Assembly: GCF_003252755.1 (NCBI RefSeq)
Contig: NZ_QEPT01000002.1
Coordinates: forward strand, 62,001-126,000
DNA length: 64,000 bases
Direction of reading: 5' to 3'
Source: Haemophilus parainfluenzae
GTDB lineage: Bacteria; Pseudomonadota; Gammaproteobacteria; Enterobacterales; Pasteurellaceae
In this document: in pieces, positions 1 through 9,109 of the stretch
Layout: each line of letters begins with the position of its first letter
How positions within the stretch are numbered: position 1 is the first letter of the stretch
The notes under the pieces: model-generated
Seen by the model: the letters and a program-made list of their open reading frames with translations, nothing else
Told to the model about the DNA's origin: nothing
Database searches by the model: none
Position numbers and translations under genes: made by a program

Positions 1-299
1 TAGGCAATCCATGGCTTTTTCAAGCCGTCGAGGCCTTAGTGGAACATGATTCGATAATTCAAACTCCAAGTTTGCGTGAAAAGTGCGGTCATATTTTGCG
101 TCATATTCAGGAACTTCATCAGTTCTATGGTGAGCAAAAAGGCTATCGAATAGCCCGTAAGCACGTGGCTTGGTATTTACAGGGAATTCAACCCGATTCC
201 GTTTTTAGACAGACTTTTAACGCAATTAATGAACCGAAAGAGCAGTTAATTGTGCTGGAAGATTTTTTAAATTCAATTTTGGATAAAGAAAAATGTTAG
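1..299 (+). CDS. dusB: tRNA-dihydrouridine synthase B, C-terminal part (5' end outside window)
   Basis: The frame is open from base 3 and begins [12 protein letters not shown], which fits the 'GRPW-F' segment near the end of the DusB TIM barrel; the rest is the helical tRNA-binding tail with the typical 'KHVAWYLQG' run. DusB reduces uridine to dihydrouridine in the tRNA D-loop using FMN and NADPH. About two thirds of the gene lies before the window. Its last codons overlap the fis start by 7 bases, the classic dusB-fis operon of gamma-proteobacteria. A Hin-type uptake sequence lies inside it near base 82. The internal ATG at 39 is not the real start. Confidence 0.93.
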   Translation, partial: GNPWLFQAVEALVEHDSIIQTPSLREKCGHILRHIQELHQFYGEQKGYRIARKHVAWYLQGIQPDSVFRQTFNAINEPKEQLIVLEDFLNSILDKEKC

Positions 300-592
300 A
301 ACAACAACGTAGTCCGTCTGAAGCGTTAACCGTTTCAGTTTTAAACTCTCAATCACAAGTAACAAACAAACCATTACGTGATTCAGTAAAACAAGCTTTA
401 CGCAATTACTTATCACAATTAGATGGTCAAGATGTGAATGATCTTTACGAATTAGTATTAGCGGAAGTTGAACACCCGATGTTAGATATGATTATGCAAT
501 ACACCCGCGGTAACCAAACCCGTGCAGCAAACATGCTCGGCATTAACCGTGGTACATTGCGTAAGAAATTGAAAAAATACGGTATGGGCTAA
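293..592 (+). CDS. fis: Nucleoid protein and DNA-bending regulator Fis
   Basis: 99 residues, the normal Fis length. The C-terminal helix-turn-helix (residues about 75-97; [20 protein letters not shown]) is almost invariant across gamma-proteobacteria. The N-terminal beta-hairpin region and dimer helices precede it. Fis is a dimer that bends DNA, stimulates rRNA and tRNA promoters and helps recombination. The start overlaps the end of dusB, so its translation is probably coupled and its transcription comes from the dusB promoter outside the window. Confidence 0.97.
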   Translation: MLEQQRSPSEALTVSVLNSQSQVTNKPLRDSVKQALRNYLSQLDGQDVNDLYELVLAEVEHPMLDMIMQYTRGNQTRAANMLGINRGTLRKKLKKYGMG

Positions 593-608
593 TTAAGATT
601 AGCAAAAG

Positions 609-636
609 AAAAGGCGAACATGATGTTCGCCTTTTT
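609..636. terminator. Bidirectional terminator between fis and tonB
   Basis: Perfect 12-base stem (AAAAGGCGAACA / TGTTCGCCTTTT) with a three-base loop, flanked by T-runs in both directions. It ends fis and, read from the other strand, the exbB-exbD-tonB transcript. Confidence 0.9.
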
Positions 637-642
637 ATTTAT

Positions 643-1443
643 CTATTGAATGGTGAAGCTAATTGGTACACTGACTGAAGAGGTAAATCCAGCTGGTTTT
701 GGACCAACAGGTCTCGCACTTCTCACCGCTTCCAGTGCTGCGTTGTCTAAGCTTTCATCTCCAGAGGAATTCGTTACTCGTTCTCCTGATAAGGAGCCAT
801 CTGCCCCTACGCTAAAACTCACGCTCACAACACCTTGTTTACGCATCATCTTCGCACGAGCAGGATAGCGTTTGTGCCGTTCAATTTCACGTCGAATAGC
901 CGCACGATAAGCATTTAGCTCATCCGTATTGGCACCTGAGCCACCTTGAACACCATTTGTACCAGGTTGTCCTGTAGTTGTTGCTTTAGAATTTGCTGTA
1001 GCCGTTGAATTGATATTTTTATCACCAATCGGTAAATTTTTCGGCATTTCTACTGGTTTCTCTGTTTTTACCTCATTTTTAGGCTTTTCTTTTGGCTTCT
1101 CTTTAGGTTTTGGTTTCGGCTTTTCTATTGGTTTTTCTGGTTTTTTCTCAGGTTCTTTTTTCTTTTCAGGCTCTGGTTTTTTCGTTGGATCCTCAACGAT
1201 GTCGTGTTTTTCAGGCTCTGGTTCCACCTGTTGAGGTTCAGGTTCCGGTTCTGGAGTGGGTTCTTCCACTCGCATTCCTTGAATCATTTCCATTGAAATC
1301 GTTGTGGATATTTCACCTGGCGCATCGCTCGCAGCTTCATGTGGCGTATGCCAGTTCCAAAATAACGCACCAAGGATGCTACCATGAATCAATAAAGAAA
1401 TAAGCAAACCTAATAATGATCGTTTGGTTTGTTGGCTGTTCAT
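643..1443 (-). CDS. tonB: Energy-transducing protein TonB
   Basis: 266 residues. One N-terminal membrane anchor (about residues 9-29), then a long Pro/Glu/Lys-rich spacer (EPEPEPEPQ, then [13 protein letters not shown]) spanning the periplasm, then a C-terminal TonB domain with '[18 protein letters not shown]' and '[15 protein letters not shown]'. TonB carries proton-motive energy from ExbB-ExbD to outer-membrane receptors. It is last in exbB-exbD-tonB; its ATG overlaps the exbD stop by 4 bases (ATGA), so translation is coupled. A likely client is the FepA-like receptor at 46370. The repeated proline spacer is normal for the family. Confidence 0.95.
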   Translation of the reverse strand: MNSQQTKRSLLGLLISLLIHGSILGALFWNWHTPHEAASDAPGEISTTISMEMIQGMRVEEPTPEPEPEPQQVEPEPEKHDIVEDPTKKPEPEKKKEPEKKPEKPIEKPKPKPKEKPKEKPKNEVKTEKPVEMPKNLPIGDKNINSTATANSKATTTGQPGTNGVQGGSGANTDELNAYRAAIRREIERHKRYPARAKMMRKQGVVSVSFSVGADGSLSGERVTNSSGDESLDNAALEAVRSARPVGPKPAGFTSSVSVPISFTIQ

Positions 1444-1916
1444 TGACTACGTCCTACTCCAACGCCTCCGCTTGCAACTCCACCTACTTCAGGCGTATTT
1501 TTTGATTCATTTCCTTGAGTTGTTTTGCTTGGAGCGCCTTTATCTTTCATGGAAACAATAACAACATTTTTGATTTCATTTTTCGATAACATATCGGTAA
1601 TGGTTACGAAATCTTGGAAGGAAGCTTCAGCATCAATTTTTAACGTTACTTTTTGATCTTTATTCCAACCCATAATTTCTTTTTCAAGCGCTTCTTGTGA
1701 AATAGGCTTATCGTTAAAATAAAGTTGCTTGTCAGCTGTAACCGTTAATAATTTTGTTAATTCATCTGACTTGAATGCGACCGTTGAACTCGCTTTGGGC
1801 ACATTTACCTTAATTTTTCCTTGGGAAATAAAGGATGCGGTGACCAACACTATCGCTAATAACACCAACATAATGTCGATGAAAGGAATAATGTTGATTT
1901 CATCAAATTTTTTCAC
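1440..1916 (-). CDS. exbD: Biopolymer transport protein ExbD
   Basis: 158 residues. A single N-terminal transmembrane segment carries the family motif '[18 protein letters not shown]' with the membrane aspartate that is protonated during proton flow, followed by a periplasmic domain. The last 25 residues are low-complexity Gly/Ser/Thr and vary in the family. It forms the proton channel with ExbB. It sits 2 bases after exbB and overlaps tonB. Confidence 0.95.
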   Translation of the reverse strand: MKKFDEINIIPFIDIMLVLLAIVLVTASFISQGKIKVNVPKASSTVAFKSDELTKLLTVTADKQLYFNDKPISQEALEKEIMGWNKDQKVTLKIDAEASFQDFVTITDMLSKNEIKNVVIVSMKDKGAPSKTTQGNESKNTPEVGGVASGGVGVGRSQ

Positions 1917-1918
1917 GA

Positions 1919-2371
1919 TTATTCCTTATCTTTCTGAGCGTTTAATACTTTCCATTTCAATCGGTTAACTTCTACTTTACGACCTAAGCCGTTATAGAAC
2001 ATCATAGACGGAATAGCGACTAAAATACCAAGTGCGGTTGCTTTTAATGCAAGAGAAAGGTGCATCATAATAGCACCTGCGTCGACTTCGCCATCACCAT
2101 GGCCAATTTGGAAGAAAGTTAATAAAATTCCAATTACCGTACCTAATAGACCAACATAAGGTGCGTTAGCACCGACAGTGGAGATCACCGTCATATTGCG
2201 ATTTAAATCAATTTCAAGTGCGTGAATATTGGAATATTTTGCTACGTCCACACGCTTTAAAAAGATAAAACGCTCAATCACGGCTGCAAGCATGATTACA
2301 CTCATAACAAGTAGAAGTCCAATAATAATGTAATCACTGTATTGTTGTAAAAACTCAAAAAGTTGTAGCAT
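1919..2371 (-). CDS. exbB: Biopolymer transport protein ExbB (short form)
   Basis: 150 residues with three membrane segments and the MotA/TolQ/ExbB signature '[21 protein letters not shown]'. It is clearly shorter than E. coli ExbB (about 244 residues) and lacks that protein's N-terminal extension; the short form is what I recall in Haemophilus. It forms the pentameric stator around ExbD that powers TonB. It is first in the operon, and a Fur-like box lies 41-55 bases upstream. It contains an uptake sequence near 2031. Confidence 0.94.
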   Translation of the reverse strand: MLQLFEFLQQYSDYIIIGLLLVMSVIMLAAVIERFIFLKRVDVAKYSNIHALEIDLNRNMTVISTVGANAPYVGLLGTVIGILLTFFQIGHGDGEVDAGAIMMHLSLALKATALGILVAIPSMMFYNGLGRKVEVNRLKWKVLNAQKDKE

Positions 2372-2411
2372 TTGATAGTCCTTGAATGTTTAATAAAAAC
2401 TCAAAATTAAT

Positions 2412-2426
2412 TGAGAATGAATTTCA
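2412..2426 (-). promoter_or_regulatory. Fur-like box upstream of exbB
   Basis: TGAGAATGAATTTCA matches the 7-1-7 Fur consensus TGATAATnATTATCA at 11 of 14 positions and sits within a wider inverted repeat (AATTGA...TCAATT). It lies just before the exbB-exbD-tonB operon, as expected for iron repression. No binding data; the call is by pattern. Confidence 0.55.
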
Positions 2427-2496
2427 ATTAGATTGGGAATTTTACCAAATGGAAAATAGAGCGTAAATATAAATTAGAAAAATGAACGATTTTTTG

Positions 2497-2529
2497 ACCG
2501 CACTTTGAGATAAATCACAGAAGTGCGGT
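2497..2529. repeat. Inverted pair of DNA uptake sequences downstream of bcp
   Basis: ACCGCACTT and AAGTGCGGT face each other 15 bases apart, so RNA from either strand can fold into a 9-base stem. Reading out of bcp (minus strand), this may work as a terminator before the exbB promoter, although no strong T-run follows. Confidence 0.6.
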
Positions 2530-2544
2530 TGTTTGAGCAGTATT

Positions 2545-3012
2545 TTAAAGAGAGTGTAAGTAATCTAGGACAAATTGATGATGTTCACCTGTTTTGAATT
2601 TATCAAAAACGTGCAGAATTTTACCTTGTTCATCAATGAGGAAACTAATACGATGAATACCATCATAAGTGCGCCCCATAAATTTCTTCTTGCCCCATAC
2701 ACCAAATTGCTCGGCAACCTGGTGATCTTCATCAGAAAGTAAAGTGAAATTGAGTGACTTTTTCTCAACAAATTGAGCGAGTTTTTTAGGGGAATCTGTA
2801 CTGATGCCTAAAATAACTACACCTAATTTTTCTAGTTCACTTTTGGCATCACGCAAACCACAGGCTTGGGTTGTACAGCCTGGTGTTAAGGCTTTTGGAT
2901 AAAAATACACGAGGATTTTTTTACCTTTGAAATCGCTGAGTGAAATAGGTTGATTGTCTTGATTTAAGAGTGTGAATTGCGGCGCTAAATCACCCACTTG
3001 TAATTTTTTCAT
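2545..3012 (-). CDS. bcp: Thiol peroxidase Bcp (PrxQ-type peroxiredoxin)
   Basis: 155 residues, one AhpC/TSA domain. Peroxidatic Cys46 is in 'TPGCTTQ' and the resolving Cys51 is five residues later, the atypical two-cysteine arrangement. It reduces hydrogen peroxide and lipid peroxides using thioredoxin. It is divergent from dapA, with a shared promoter region of about 110 bases. Confidence 0.95.
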   Translation of the reverse strand: MKKLQVGDLAPQFTLLNQDNQPISLSDFKGKKILVYFYPKALTPGCTTQACGLRDAKSELEKLGVVILGISTDSPKKLAQFVEKKSLNFTLLSDEDHQVAEQFGVWGKKKFMGRTYDGIHRISFLIDEQGKILHVFDKFKTGEHHQFVLDYLHSL

Positions 3013-3124
3013 AAAAAATCCTTAAAAATGAGAAAAATGATTTGTAAATTCAGACTATTTTAGCGATTATAACTGAGTATTTTCAAATATTATTAAATGC
3101 AGAATAGATGTGAATGGAGTACTT

Positions 3125-4021
3125 ATGACTACGCAAAAACCTTTATTTTCAGGCAGTATTGTTGCTTTAGTAACCCCGATGGATAACCACGGGAATATTG
3201 ATTTTGAAACATTAAAAAAACTCATTGAATTTCATATCGATGCTGGTACTAATTCTATTGTATCGGTAGGCACAACAGGAGAATCTGCAACATTAAGCAT
3301 TGAAGAAAATGTGAAAGTGATAGAAAAGACAGTTGAGTTAGCAAAAGGTCGTATCCCAATTATCGCAGGCACCGGCGCCAATGCAACAAGCGAAGCTATC
3401 GTGATGACAAAATTATTACGTGATAGTGGCGTGGCCGGTTGTTTATCTGTAGTGCCTTACTACAATAAACCGACTCAGGAAGGCATGTTCCAACATTTTA
3501 AAGCCATTGCCGAATGTACGGACCTACCACAACTTCTTTATAATGTACCAGGTCGTACCGGTAGTGATATGAAACCTGAAACCGTGGCGCGTTTAGCTCA
3601 AATTGATAACATTGTGGGCATTAAAGAAGCGACGGGTGATGTTTCACGTGTTACTGCTATTAAAGAATTAGCAGGTAAAGATTTCATCGTGTTAAGCGGT
3701 GATGATGCAACAGGTTTAGAAGCCATGAAATTAGGCGGTGAAGGTGTTATTTCGGTGACGAATAACCTCGCAGCAAAAGATATGGCGGCAATGTGTCGTT
3801 ATGCTTTAGCGGGCGATTTTGCGAAAGCAGAAGAAATTAATGCCCGTTTAATGCCTTTACATAAGAATTTATTTATTGAATCAAATCCAATCCCTGTCAA
3901 ATGGGCAGCATATCGTTTAGGTTTAATTAAGACTCCACATTTACGTTTACCTCTTACTGTGTTAAGCGAAAGCGCTCAAGTAAAAGTAGAAGAAGCATTA
4001 AAAGTTGCTGGCTTAATTTAA
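3125..4021 (+). CDS. dapA: 4-hydroxy-tetrahydrodipicolinate synthase
   Basis: 298 residues from the ATG at 3125, which has GGAG five bases upstream; an in-frame start 15 bases earlier lacks support and the family begins at about this point. TIM-barrel Schiff-base aldolase: 'GTTGESATL' binds pyruvate, Tyr in '[10 protein letters not shown]' relays protons, and Lys in 'VGIKEATGD' forms the Schiff base. It condenses pyruvate with aspartate semialdehyde, the first step towards diaminopimelate and lysine. bamC follows 100 bases later, a conserved pair. dapF, a later enzyme of the same pathway, is at 14649. Confidence 0.96.
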   Translation: MTTQKPLFSGSIVALVTPMDNHGNIDFETLKKLIEFHIDAGTNSIVSVGTTGESATLSIEENVKVIEKTVELAKGRIPIIAGTGANATSEAIVMTKLLRDSGVAGCLSVVPYYNKPTQEGMFQHFKAIAECTDLPQLLYNVPGRTGSDMKPETVARLAQIDNIVGIKEATGDVSRVTAIKELAGKDFIVLSGDDATGLEAMKLGGEGVISVTNNLAAKDMAAMCRYALAGDFAKAEEINARLMPLHKNLFIESNPIPVKWAAYRLGLIKTPHLRLPLTVLSESAQVKVEEALKVAGLI

Positions 4022-4025
4022 TGAA

Positions 4026-4053
4026 TTAAAGGGTTGTTTTTACAGCCCTTTAA
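4026..4053 (+). terminator. Hairpin between dapA and bamC
   Basis: TTAAAGGGTTGT pairs with ACAGCCCTTTAA (one G-U pair). The T-run after it is weak, so it may be an attenuator that lets some transcription continue into bamC. Confidence 0.5.
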
Positions 4054-4121
4054 ACTTTCGACTTTTTTATTTGTCAAAGAGCGGTCATTATTTTAATTAT
4101 TTTTATTGAAGGATTTAAGGA

Positions 4122-5123
4122 ATGAAAAAAATCGTACTGAGTTTAGTCGCTTCAGCATTGTTATCGGCGTGTTCAAACAGCGTAGAAAAAATGCAGACGG
4201 CTAACGACACTTATCAAAATTCTGATCGTGAAATACCGAGCTTTTCACCTTTAGCAAGCGGCGGTATAACATTGCCGCAAGCCGATCCGACTTATGAACT
4301 TCCTCAGCTTAATGCGAAAAAAGAACGCGTAGATATTCGCCCACCTTCAACCCCATTAGCGATTATTAAAAATTCTTTAACACAATTTGATGGTGAACGT
4401 GCATTGATTGTTTATACGGATGCACAAGCAGAGCTTTATAATCTCAAGCAAGTTGAGCGTTTATTGAAAGAAGAAGGCACGAATTCAACTTTAAATGGTG
4501 CGGTATTAATTAGCGATTGGGCGCCAACAGGTCGTGCAGATGATAAAGCCAATACAGAGATCCGTTATAAAATTGAACAAGTTACGGCGCAAGATGCAAG
4601 TGCGTTAGCGGTTTCTGTCGAGCAAATGCGTCGTGATGGTGTGATTTACACACCAAATCAAGCAGATAAACAGCGCTATGCATCTGATCGTTTAAATCGC
4701 TTTGTTTCTGCTCTAACCAGCGCTTATAACAAGCAACAACAAGATCTAAATAACGCCTCAGCGGGGCCTTTCCAATCAGGTTTAATTACTGATGCGAATG
4801 GTAGAATGGCATTAGGTATGGATGCAAGTTTTGGCCAAGCATGGCAACGTTTAGGTTCAACTTTACCGAAATTAGGCTTTAACGCAACATCTGAATCAGC
4901 CGGTCGTGGTTATCGCGAATTGAAATATAAACCATTAGATAAACAAGAGTGGTTACGTTTAGGTGTGAATCCGCCTAATCTAGAAAAAGGTGTTTATCGA
5001 ATGCAAATTTCCGCAGTGGGTAAACAAAGTGCGGTTGTGATCACTGATGAAGACGGCAAGACACTACCAAATGAAGCGGCTCAATCCTTGTATTCAGCAT
5101 TAAGTGTATTGCTTGCACAATAA
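4122..5123 (+). CDS. bamC: Outer-membrane assembly lipoprotein BamC
   Basis: 333 residues. The N-terminus 'MKKIVLSLVASALLSAC' is a lipoprotein signal with a lipobox ending at Cys17. An extended, poorly conserved region follows, then two compact domains (about 90-200 and 215-333) as in BamC/NlpB. It is an accessory part of the BAM complex that folds beta-barrel proteins into the outer membrane. It is downstream of dapA, as in E. coli. An uptake sequence near 5028 is read as Q-S-A-V-V. Confidence 0.92.
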   Translation: MKKIVLSLVASALLSACSNSVEKMQTANDTYQNSDREIPSFSPLASGGITLPQADPTYELPQLNAKKERVDIRPPSTPLAIIKNSLTQFDGERALIVYTDAQAELYNLKQVERLLKEEGTNSTLNGAVLISDWAPTGRADDKANTEIRYKIEQVTAQDASALAVSVEQMRRDGVIYTPNQADKQRYASDRLNRFVSALTSAYNKQQQDLNNASAGPFQSGLITDANGRMALGMDASFGQAWQRLGSTLPKLGFNATSESAGRGYRELKYKPLDKQEWLRLGVNPPNLEKGVYRMQISAVGKQSAVVITDEDGKTLPNEAAQSLYSALSVLLAQ

Positions 5124-5138
5124 TATGAGTTGAGAAAT

Positions 5139-5172
5139 AAAAAGTGCGGTTCAATTTGACTGCACTTTTTTA
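5139..5172 (+). terminator. Terminator of bamC made from an uptake sequence and a degenerate copy
   Basis: AAAAAGTGCGGTTC and GACTGCACTTTTTT form a stem with a T-run. The 3' copy has lost one base of the uptake core (ACTGCACTT). Read on the other strand, it could also end the gene at 5184. Confidence 0.7.
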
Positions 5173-5183
5173 TTGGAAAAGAT

Positions 5184-5480
5184 TTATTCGGCTTTCACGC
5201 CTAAGTGACCAATTTTTACGCCTAGGTTACCAAGAGAAACAGGATCCAAATAATCACCTAAGAATTTGAATAACTCACCTAATTCCCTAAATGAGCGTTT
5301 GATTTTTACTTGATCTTCTACTTTACGCACAAATTCATAACGCACATTTTCGCCTTCAAAATAAGCCGTGAGCGTGAGATAAATGGTTTCAAAAAAGTGG
5401 CTTTGAGCACCTTCTTCACCTGGATCACTGATACGGACATTCCAAGTATTGTTAAATAAAACTTCTGTTTTGATTGACAT
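5184..5480 (-). CDS. Conserved hypothetical protein, 98 residues
   Basis: I do not recognise a function. It is a small soluble protein with no signal peptide: an N-terminal stretch that looks like beta strands (VLFNNTWNVRIS), a central 'YLTLTAYFEGENVRYEFVRKV' strand pair and a C-terminal helix rich in Phe and Leu followed by 'GNLGVKIGHLGVK'. It resembles small Pasteurellaceae proteins grouped as a DUF (possibly DUF5377), but I am not sure of the number. It has a good ribosome site (GAGGAAG) and lies 25 bases after the arfA stop on the same strand, so its expression depends on read-through of the arfA terminator or on its own promoter. Confidence 0.75.
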   Translation of the reverse strand: MSIKTEVLFNNTWNVRISDPGEEGAQSHFFETIYLTLTAYFEGENVRYEFVRKVEDQVKIKRSFRELGELFKFLGDYLDPVSLGNLGVKIGHLGVKAE

Positions 5481-5505
5481 ATAGACTTCCTCTGTTTGTT
5501 ATTTT

Positions 5506-5760
5506 TTATACTGAAATTGAAACGAAAAAACCGATGATAAAATTTCTGAAATTAAAAACTTTATCATCGGGCTTTTCAAACCAATTGCTCGCATATTTTG
5601 CTTTGCGTTGATAACTGCCTTTGCCTTTACGTTTTCTCTCAATGCGTTGGCGAAATAATTTATCGTGTAATAGTACCATCACGGCATTATCTTTCACGAC
5701 ACCTTTGGTGTGTTGATAAATGGGCTGATTTTCAACCGCACTTTTTGTTTTTTTTGTCAT
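5506..5760 (-). CDS. arfA: Alternative ribosome-rescue factor ArfA
   Basis: The segment '[24 protein letters not shown]' followed by 'KGKGSYQRK' is the ArfA signature (E. coli has [24 protein letters not shown]). ArfA binds stalled ribosomes with an empty A site and recruits RF2 when tmRNA fails. The ATG at 5760 has GAGGT upstream; the frame opens 45 bases earlier without support. The full frame has 84 codons, but a terminator hairpin lies inside it (5525-5570), so mRNA should end before the stop codon. This is the known arrangement that makes ArfA synthesis itself dependent on failure of tmRNA. An uptake sequence encodes residues K-S-A-V-E. Confidence 0.92.
   Translation of the reverse strand: MTKKTKSAVENQPIYQHTKGVVKDNAVMVLLHDKLFRQRIERKRKGKGSYQRKAKYASNWFEKPDDKVFNFRNFIIGFFVSISV
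5525..5570 (-). terminator. Intrinsic terminator inside the arfA reading frame
   Basis: On the minus strand CCGATGATAAA (5570-5560) pairs perfectly with TTTATCATCGG (5541-5531), followed by six T. The arfA stop codon (5508-5506) is about 17 bases beyond the T-run. Terminated transcripts would therefore lack a stop codon. Confidence 0.88.
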
Positions 5761-5825
5761 ATTTACCTCTAAAAAATTGCCGTGAAGTATTTCACGGCAA
5801 GTCATTATAGCGAAAATGAATAGAA

Positions 5826-6176
5826 TTACAAAATGGCGAGTACGCTTTCAGGCGGTCGTCCAATTTTGGCTTTTTCACCTTTTACCACAATTGGGCGTTC
5901 TAATAGGGCTGAATTTTCACTGATGGCTTTTAATAAATCATCATTAGTTAATGCAGGATTATCTAACCCTAATGATTGATAAAGCTCATCTTTGGTACGC
6001 ATCATTTTTCTGACATCATCCAATCCTAATTTATTAGCCAGTTGCTGTAATGCTTCAACAGAGTAGTGTTGTTGTAAATAAAGTTCGATAGTCGGTTGAA
6101 TGCCTTTTTCTTCTAATAAAGCTAGAGTTTCACGGCTTTTTGAACAGCGCGGATTATGATAAATCTTAACAGACAT
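5826..6176 (-). CDS. ArsC/Spx-family thioredoxin-fold reductase (YfgD-like)
   Basis: 116 residues with '[13 protein letters not shown]' at the N-terminus; Cys10 (counting the initiator Met as 1) is the reactive cysteine of the ArsC family, and 'ERPIVV' and 'IGRPPE' are family motifs near the C-terminus. True arsenate reductases read 'HNPxCGTSR'; 'CSKSR' is typical of the YfgD branch, whose role is uncertain. No arsB or arsR is nearby, so arsenic resistance is not implied. Confidence 0.87.
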   Translation of the reverse strand: MSVKIYHNPRCSKSRETLALLEEKGIQPTIELYLQQHYSVEALQQLANKLGLDDVRKMMRTKDELYQSLGLDNPALTNDDLLKAISENSALLERPIVVKGEKAKIGRPPESVLAIL

Positions 6177-6270
6177 AACGTTTCCTTCTATTTTATGTTG
6201 AATGAGTGGATATAGGATTGATTTAAATTTTAACTTATAATGACAAAAAATACTTGTTTAGGAAGACTTT

Positions 6271-7317
6271 ATGTTAGAAATGCTAAAAAATTGGTATAGC
6301 CGCCGCTTAAGCGATCCGCAGGCGATGGGGCTACTTGCCATTTTGTTGTTTGGCTTTATTGCGATTTATTTCTTTAGTGATTTAATCGCCCCGTTGCTGA
6401 TTGCCATTGTATTAGCATATTTATTGGAAATGCCGATTAATTTTCTAACGAAAAAATTAAAATTTCCTCGAATGCTCGCTACGTTAGTCATTTTTGGTGG
6501 ATTTATAACCTTGGCGTTATTAATTTTCTTCGGGCTTGTGCCAACATTATGGAATCAAACGATTTCCTTATTAAGTGATTTGCCGGCCATGTTCAATAAG
6601 TTACATGAATGGTTGTTAGCCCTTCCTGAGCATTATCCTGAACTCATTGATTACACCATGATTGACACCTTTTTTAGTGCTGCTCGTGCGAAGATTTTGG
6701 GCTTCGGTGAATCTGCGGTGAAATTGTCGATTACCTCATTAATGAACCTTGTATCACTGGGAATTTATGCGTTTTTAGTGCCATTAATGATGTTCTTTAT
6801 GCTGAAAGATAAAACTGAGCTTCTTGCTGGAGTGAGTCGCTTTTTACCTAAAAACCGTCTTTTAGCGTCTAAAGTATGGAATGAGATGCAGCAACAAATT
6901 GCGAATTATATTCATGGCAAATTGTTAGAAATTTTGATTGTTGGCGTGGTGACTTATATTATCTTTTTAAGCTTTGGTTTAAATTATCCGCTGTTACTTT
7001 CTGTTGTCGTAGGTCTCTCTGTCTTAGTCCCTTATATTGGTGCGGTATTGGTGACGATTCCCGTTGCTTTAGTCGCCATGTTCCAGTTTGGCATTTCCCC
7101 AACGTTTTGGTATTTAATTGTGGCCTTTGCGGTGAGTCAACTTCTAGATGGAAACTTGTTGGTGCCGTATTTATTCTCTGAAGTCGTTAATCTACATCCT
7201 TTAGTAATCATTATTTCGGTGTTGATTTTCGGCGGATTATGGGGGTTCTGGGGCGTATTCTTCGCTATTCCGTTGGCAACGCTTGTGAAAGCTGTGCTGA
7301 ATGCATTACCGGATTAG
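6271..7317 (+). CDS. perM: AI-2E family permease, PerM homologue
   Basis: 348 residues with about eight predicted membrane segments and the family block '[17 protein letters not shown]' followed by '[22 protein letters not shown]' and '[31 protein letters not shown]'. The family includes AI-2 exporters and Na+/H+ antiporters; the substrate of the PerM branch is not settled. It has a good ribosome site (GGAAG) and is divergent from the ArsC-like gene. Confidence 0.85.
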   Translation: MLEMLKNWYSRRLSDPQAMGLLAILLFGFIAIYFFSDLIAPLLIAIVLAYLLEMPINFLTKKLKFPRMLATLVIFGGFITLALLIFFGLVPTLWNQTISLLSDLPAMFNKLHEWLLALPEHYPELIDYTMIDTFFSAARAKILGFGESAVKLSITSLMNLVSLGIYAFLVPLMMFFMLKDKTELLAGVSRFLPKNRLLASKVWNEMQQQIANYIHGKLLEILIVGVVTYIIFLSFGLNYPLLLSVVVGLSVLVPYIGAVLVTIPVALVAMFQFGISPTFWYLIVAFAVSQLLDGNLLVPYLFSEVVNLHPLVIIISVLIFGGLWGFWGVFFAIPLATLVKAVLNALPD

Positions 7318-7337
7318 ACAGAATTAAAACGATTAAA

Positions 7338-7365
7338 AGAAAGCTGACGAAAGTCAGCTTTTTTG
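7338..7365. terminator. Terminator between perM and trmO (convergent)
   Basis: AAGCTGAC / GTCAGCTT with a four-base loop and a run of T follows perM. Its 3' arm overlaps the last codons of trmO. Confidence 0.8.
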
Positions 7366-8091
7366 TTCTTTTAATTTTTGGATATCCAAAATTTCCACAC
7401 AATTTGTTGTCCCTACTTTAATGCGCCATTTAATATTAAATTCGTACAGACTAATGCCATAAATACGATCGGTTTCTTTGCCTTGTTGATAAGCCGGGCG
7501 GGGATCTTGAGCGATCACTTCCGTAATGAATCTTGCTAAGTGCGGTCGATTTTTGTGATATTTTTCTACCGCACTTTGGGCGATTTCTGTAAATTCTACG
7601 TTTAATTTTGCAGGTGGTTTTTCTTGTGCAAAACTTGATTTTGCCTCTGGCTCGCTGTCAGCATAGGCAATATAGGGCTTAATATCAAAAATAGGTGTGC
7701 CATCGACAAGATCCACGGAGCCTAAATGCAGGAAAACACGTCCATGAATACATTCCACTTGGCGTAATTCAACTTTGGATAAGCCTAGCGGGTTTGGGCG
7801 ATGTGTAGCGCGTGAAGCAAATACACCGACACGTTGATTGCCGCCTAAACGAGGGGGACGAACAGTGGATTGCCATTTCCCATGTGGTATTTTGTCGAAT
7901 TGGAAAATAAGCCAAAGATGGCTAAATTGTTCTAAGCCTCGTACCGCTTCTGGCGAATTATACGGAGGGAGCAGTTCCACGATGCCAATACCATCTTGTA
8001 CTAAATCTGGTTGGCGTGGCACCGAGAATTTTTCTTTGTAAGGTGTGTGAATTACCGCAATTGGGTGAAGCATCAGTGTTAAATCATTCAT
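7354..8091 (-). CDS. trmO: tRNA (t6A37) methyltransferase TrmO
   Basis: 245 residues. '[20 protein letters not shown]' at the N-terminus and '[15 protein letters not shown]' near residue 100 are the signatures of the TsaA/YaeB/VirR family. TrmO uses S-adenosylmethionine to N6-methylate t6A37 in some ACN-decoding tRNAs, notably tRNA-Thr. The C-terminal part (DPRPAY, then '[12 protein letters not shown]') is the second conserved block. Two uptake cores near 7540 and 7570 lie inside the gene in opposite orientation. Confidence 0.9.
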   Translation of the reverse strand: MNDLTLMLHPIAVIHTPYKEKFSVPRQPDLVQDGIGIVELLPPYNSPEAVRGLEQFSHLWLIFQFDKIPHGKWQSTVRPPRLGGNQRVGVFASRATHRPNPLGLSKVELRQVECIHGRVFLHLGSVDLVDGTPIFDIKPYIAYADSEPEAKSSFAQEKPPAKLNVEFTEIAQSAVEKYHKNRPHLARFITEVIAQDPRPAYQQGKETDRIYGISLYEFNIKWRIKVGTTNCVEILDIQKLKEQKS

Positions 8092-8152
8092 AAAAAGGCA
8101 ATTTCCGTGTAGAATACGCCCTTTATTGTAATCAAAAGTGCGGTCAAAAAAA

Positions 8153-9064
8153 ATGACAAATCATAAATTGAAAATGTGGTGGGAAACCGCTCGCCCAAAA
8201 ACCTTGCCTTTGGCATTGGCTTCTATTTTTACTGGCTCAGCGTTGGCATATTGGGCTGATAAAGAAAGCTTTAATCTCACCGTGATGTTACTTTGCTTGC
8301 TCACCACCCTTTTATTGCAAGTCCTTTCCAACTTTGCTAACGATTATGGCGATCATCAAAAAGGGTCAGATACCGAAGAACGTATTGGGCCTTTACGTGG
8401 TATTCAGCAAGGTGCAATTTCCGCGAATGAGCTTAAGTGGGGCTTAATTTTAATGGCAGTGAGTTCATTTTTTTCAGGTGCATTCTTAATTGGTATCGCA
8501 TATCAAAACCTAACAGATTTATTGGCCTTTGCAGGTTTGGGCATTCTTGCCATTATTGCTGCCATTACTTATACCGTTGGAGCGAAACCTTATGGTTATT
8601 TAGGTTTAGGCGATCTGTCAGTGCTGCTCTTTTTTGGACTATTAGGTGTAGGTGGAACTTACTATCTCCAAACTCACAGCATTGATAGCTTAATTACTTT
8701 ACCTGCGCTTGGCTCTGGTCTATTAGCAACAGCGGTTTTAAATATCAATAACTTACGAGACATTGAGCAAGATGCGAAAGTAGGAAAAAATACCCTGGTT
8801 GTGCGTATTGGTCCGAAGAAAGGACGTATTTATCATTGTATTTTATTAAGCGTTGCTGCTTTATGTTATGTACTATTTGTTACATCAACAGCATTTAGTT
8901 CTTGGCATTTCTTATTTTTATTGGCATTTCCATTATTATTAAAACACGCCTTATTTGTTTATCGCAGCAAAGAGCCCGCAGTGTTGCGTCCGATGTTGGC
9001 TCAGATGTCGATGATTTCTTTATTTATCAATATCTTGTTTAGTTTAGGCTTGCTTATCGGCTAA
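8153..9064 (+). CDS. menA: 1,4-dihydroxy-2-naphthoate polyprenyltransferase
   Basis: 303 residues from the ATG at 8153. UbiA family: '[18 protein letters not shown]' at the N-terminus, first Asp-rich motif '[15 protein letters not shown]' and second '[17 protein letters not shown]', with eight or nine membrane helices. It attaches the isoprenoid tail to DHNA in menaquinone synthesis, the quinone used by fumarate reductase (33890-37229). The frame opens at a GTG at 8138 inside an uptake sequence. The ATG fits the family N-terminus but has little Shine-Dalgarno match. rraA follows, as in E. coli. Confidence 0.94.
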   Translation: MTNHKLKMWWETARPKTLPLALASIFTGSALAYWADKESFNLTVMLLCLLTTLLLQVLSNFANDYGDHQKGSDTEERIGPLRGIQQGAISANELKWGLILMAVSSFFSGAFLIGIAYQNLTDLLAFAGLGILAIIAAITYTVGAKPYGYLGLGDLSVLLFFGLLGVGGTYYLQTHSIDSLITLPALGSGLLATAVLNINNLRDIEQDAKVGKNTLVVRIGPKKGRIYHCILLSVAALCYVLFVTSTAFSSWHFLFLLAFPLLLKHALFVYRSKEPAVLRPMLAQMSMISLFINILFSLGLLIG

Positions 9065-9109
9065 ATCGGCTTATACTAGAGAAAAAATTTTAACGACAAG
9101 GGGAACATT

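Noticed and set aside
1010..1403. Plus-strand open frames opposite tonB, rich in Phe, Ser and Gly
   Set aside because: They are antisense shadows of the Pro/Glu/Lys repeat coding of TonB; no ribosome site, and the minus-strand gene is secure.
5826..6176. Arsenic resistance function for the ArsC-like gene
   Set aside because: The active-site context is CSKSR (YfgD type), not that of detoxifying ArsC, and no arsB or arsR is nearby.
8138..8152. GTG inside the uptake sequence as the menA start
   Set aside because: It would add five residues not expected from the family; the ATG at 8153 fits the MenA N-terminus better.
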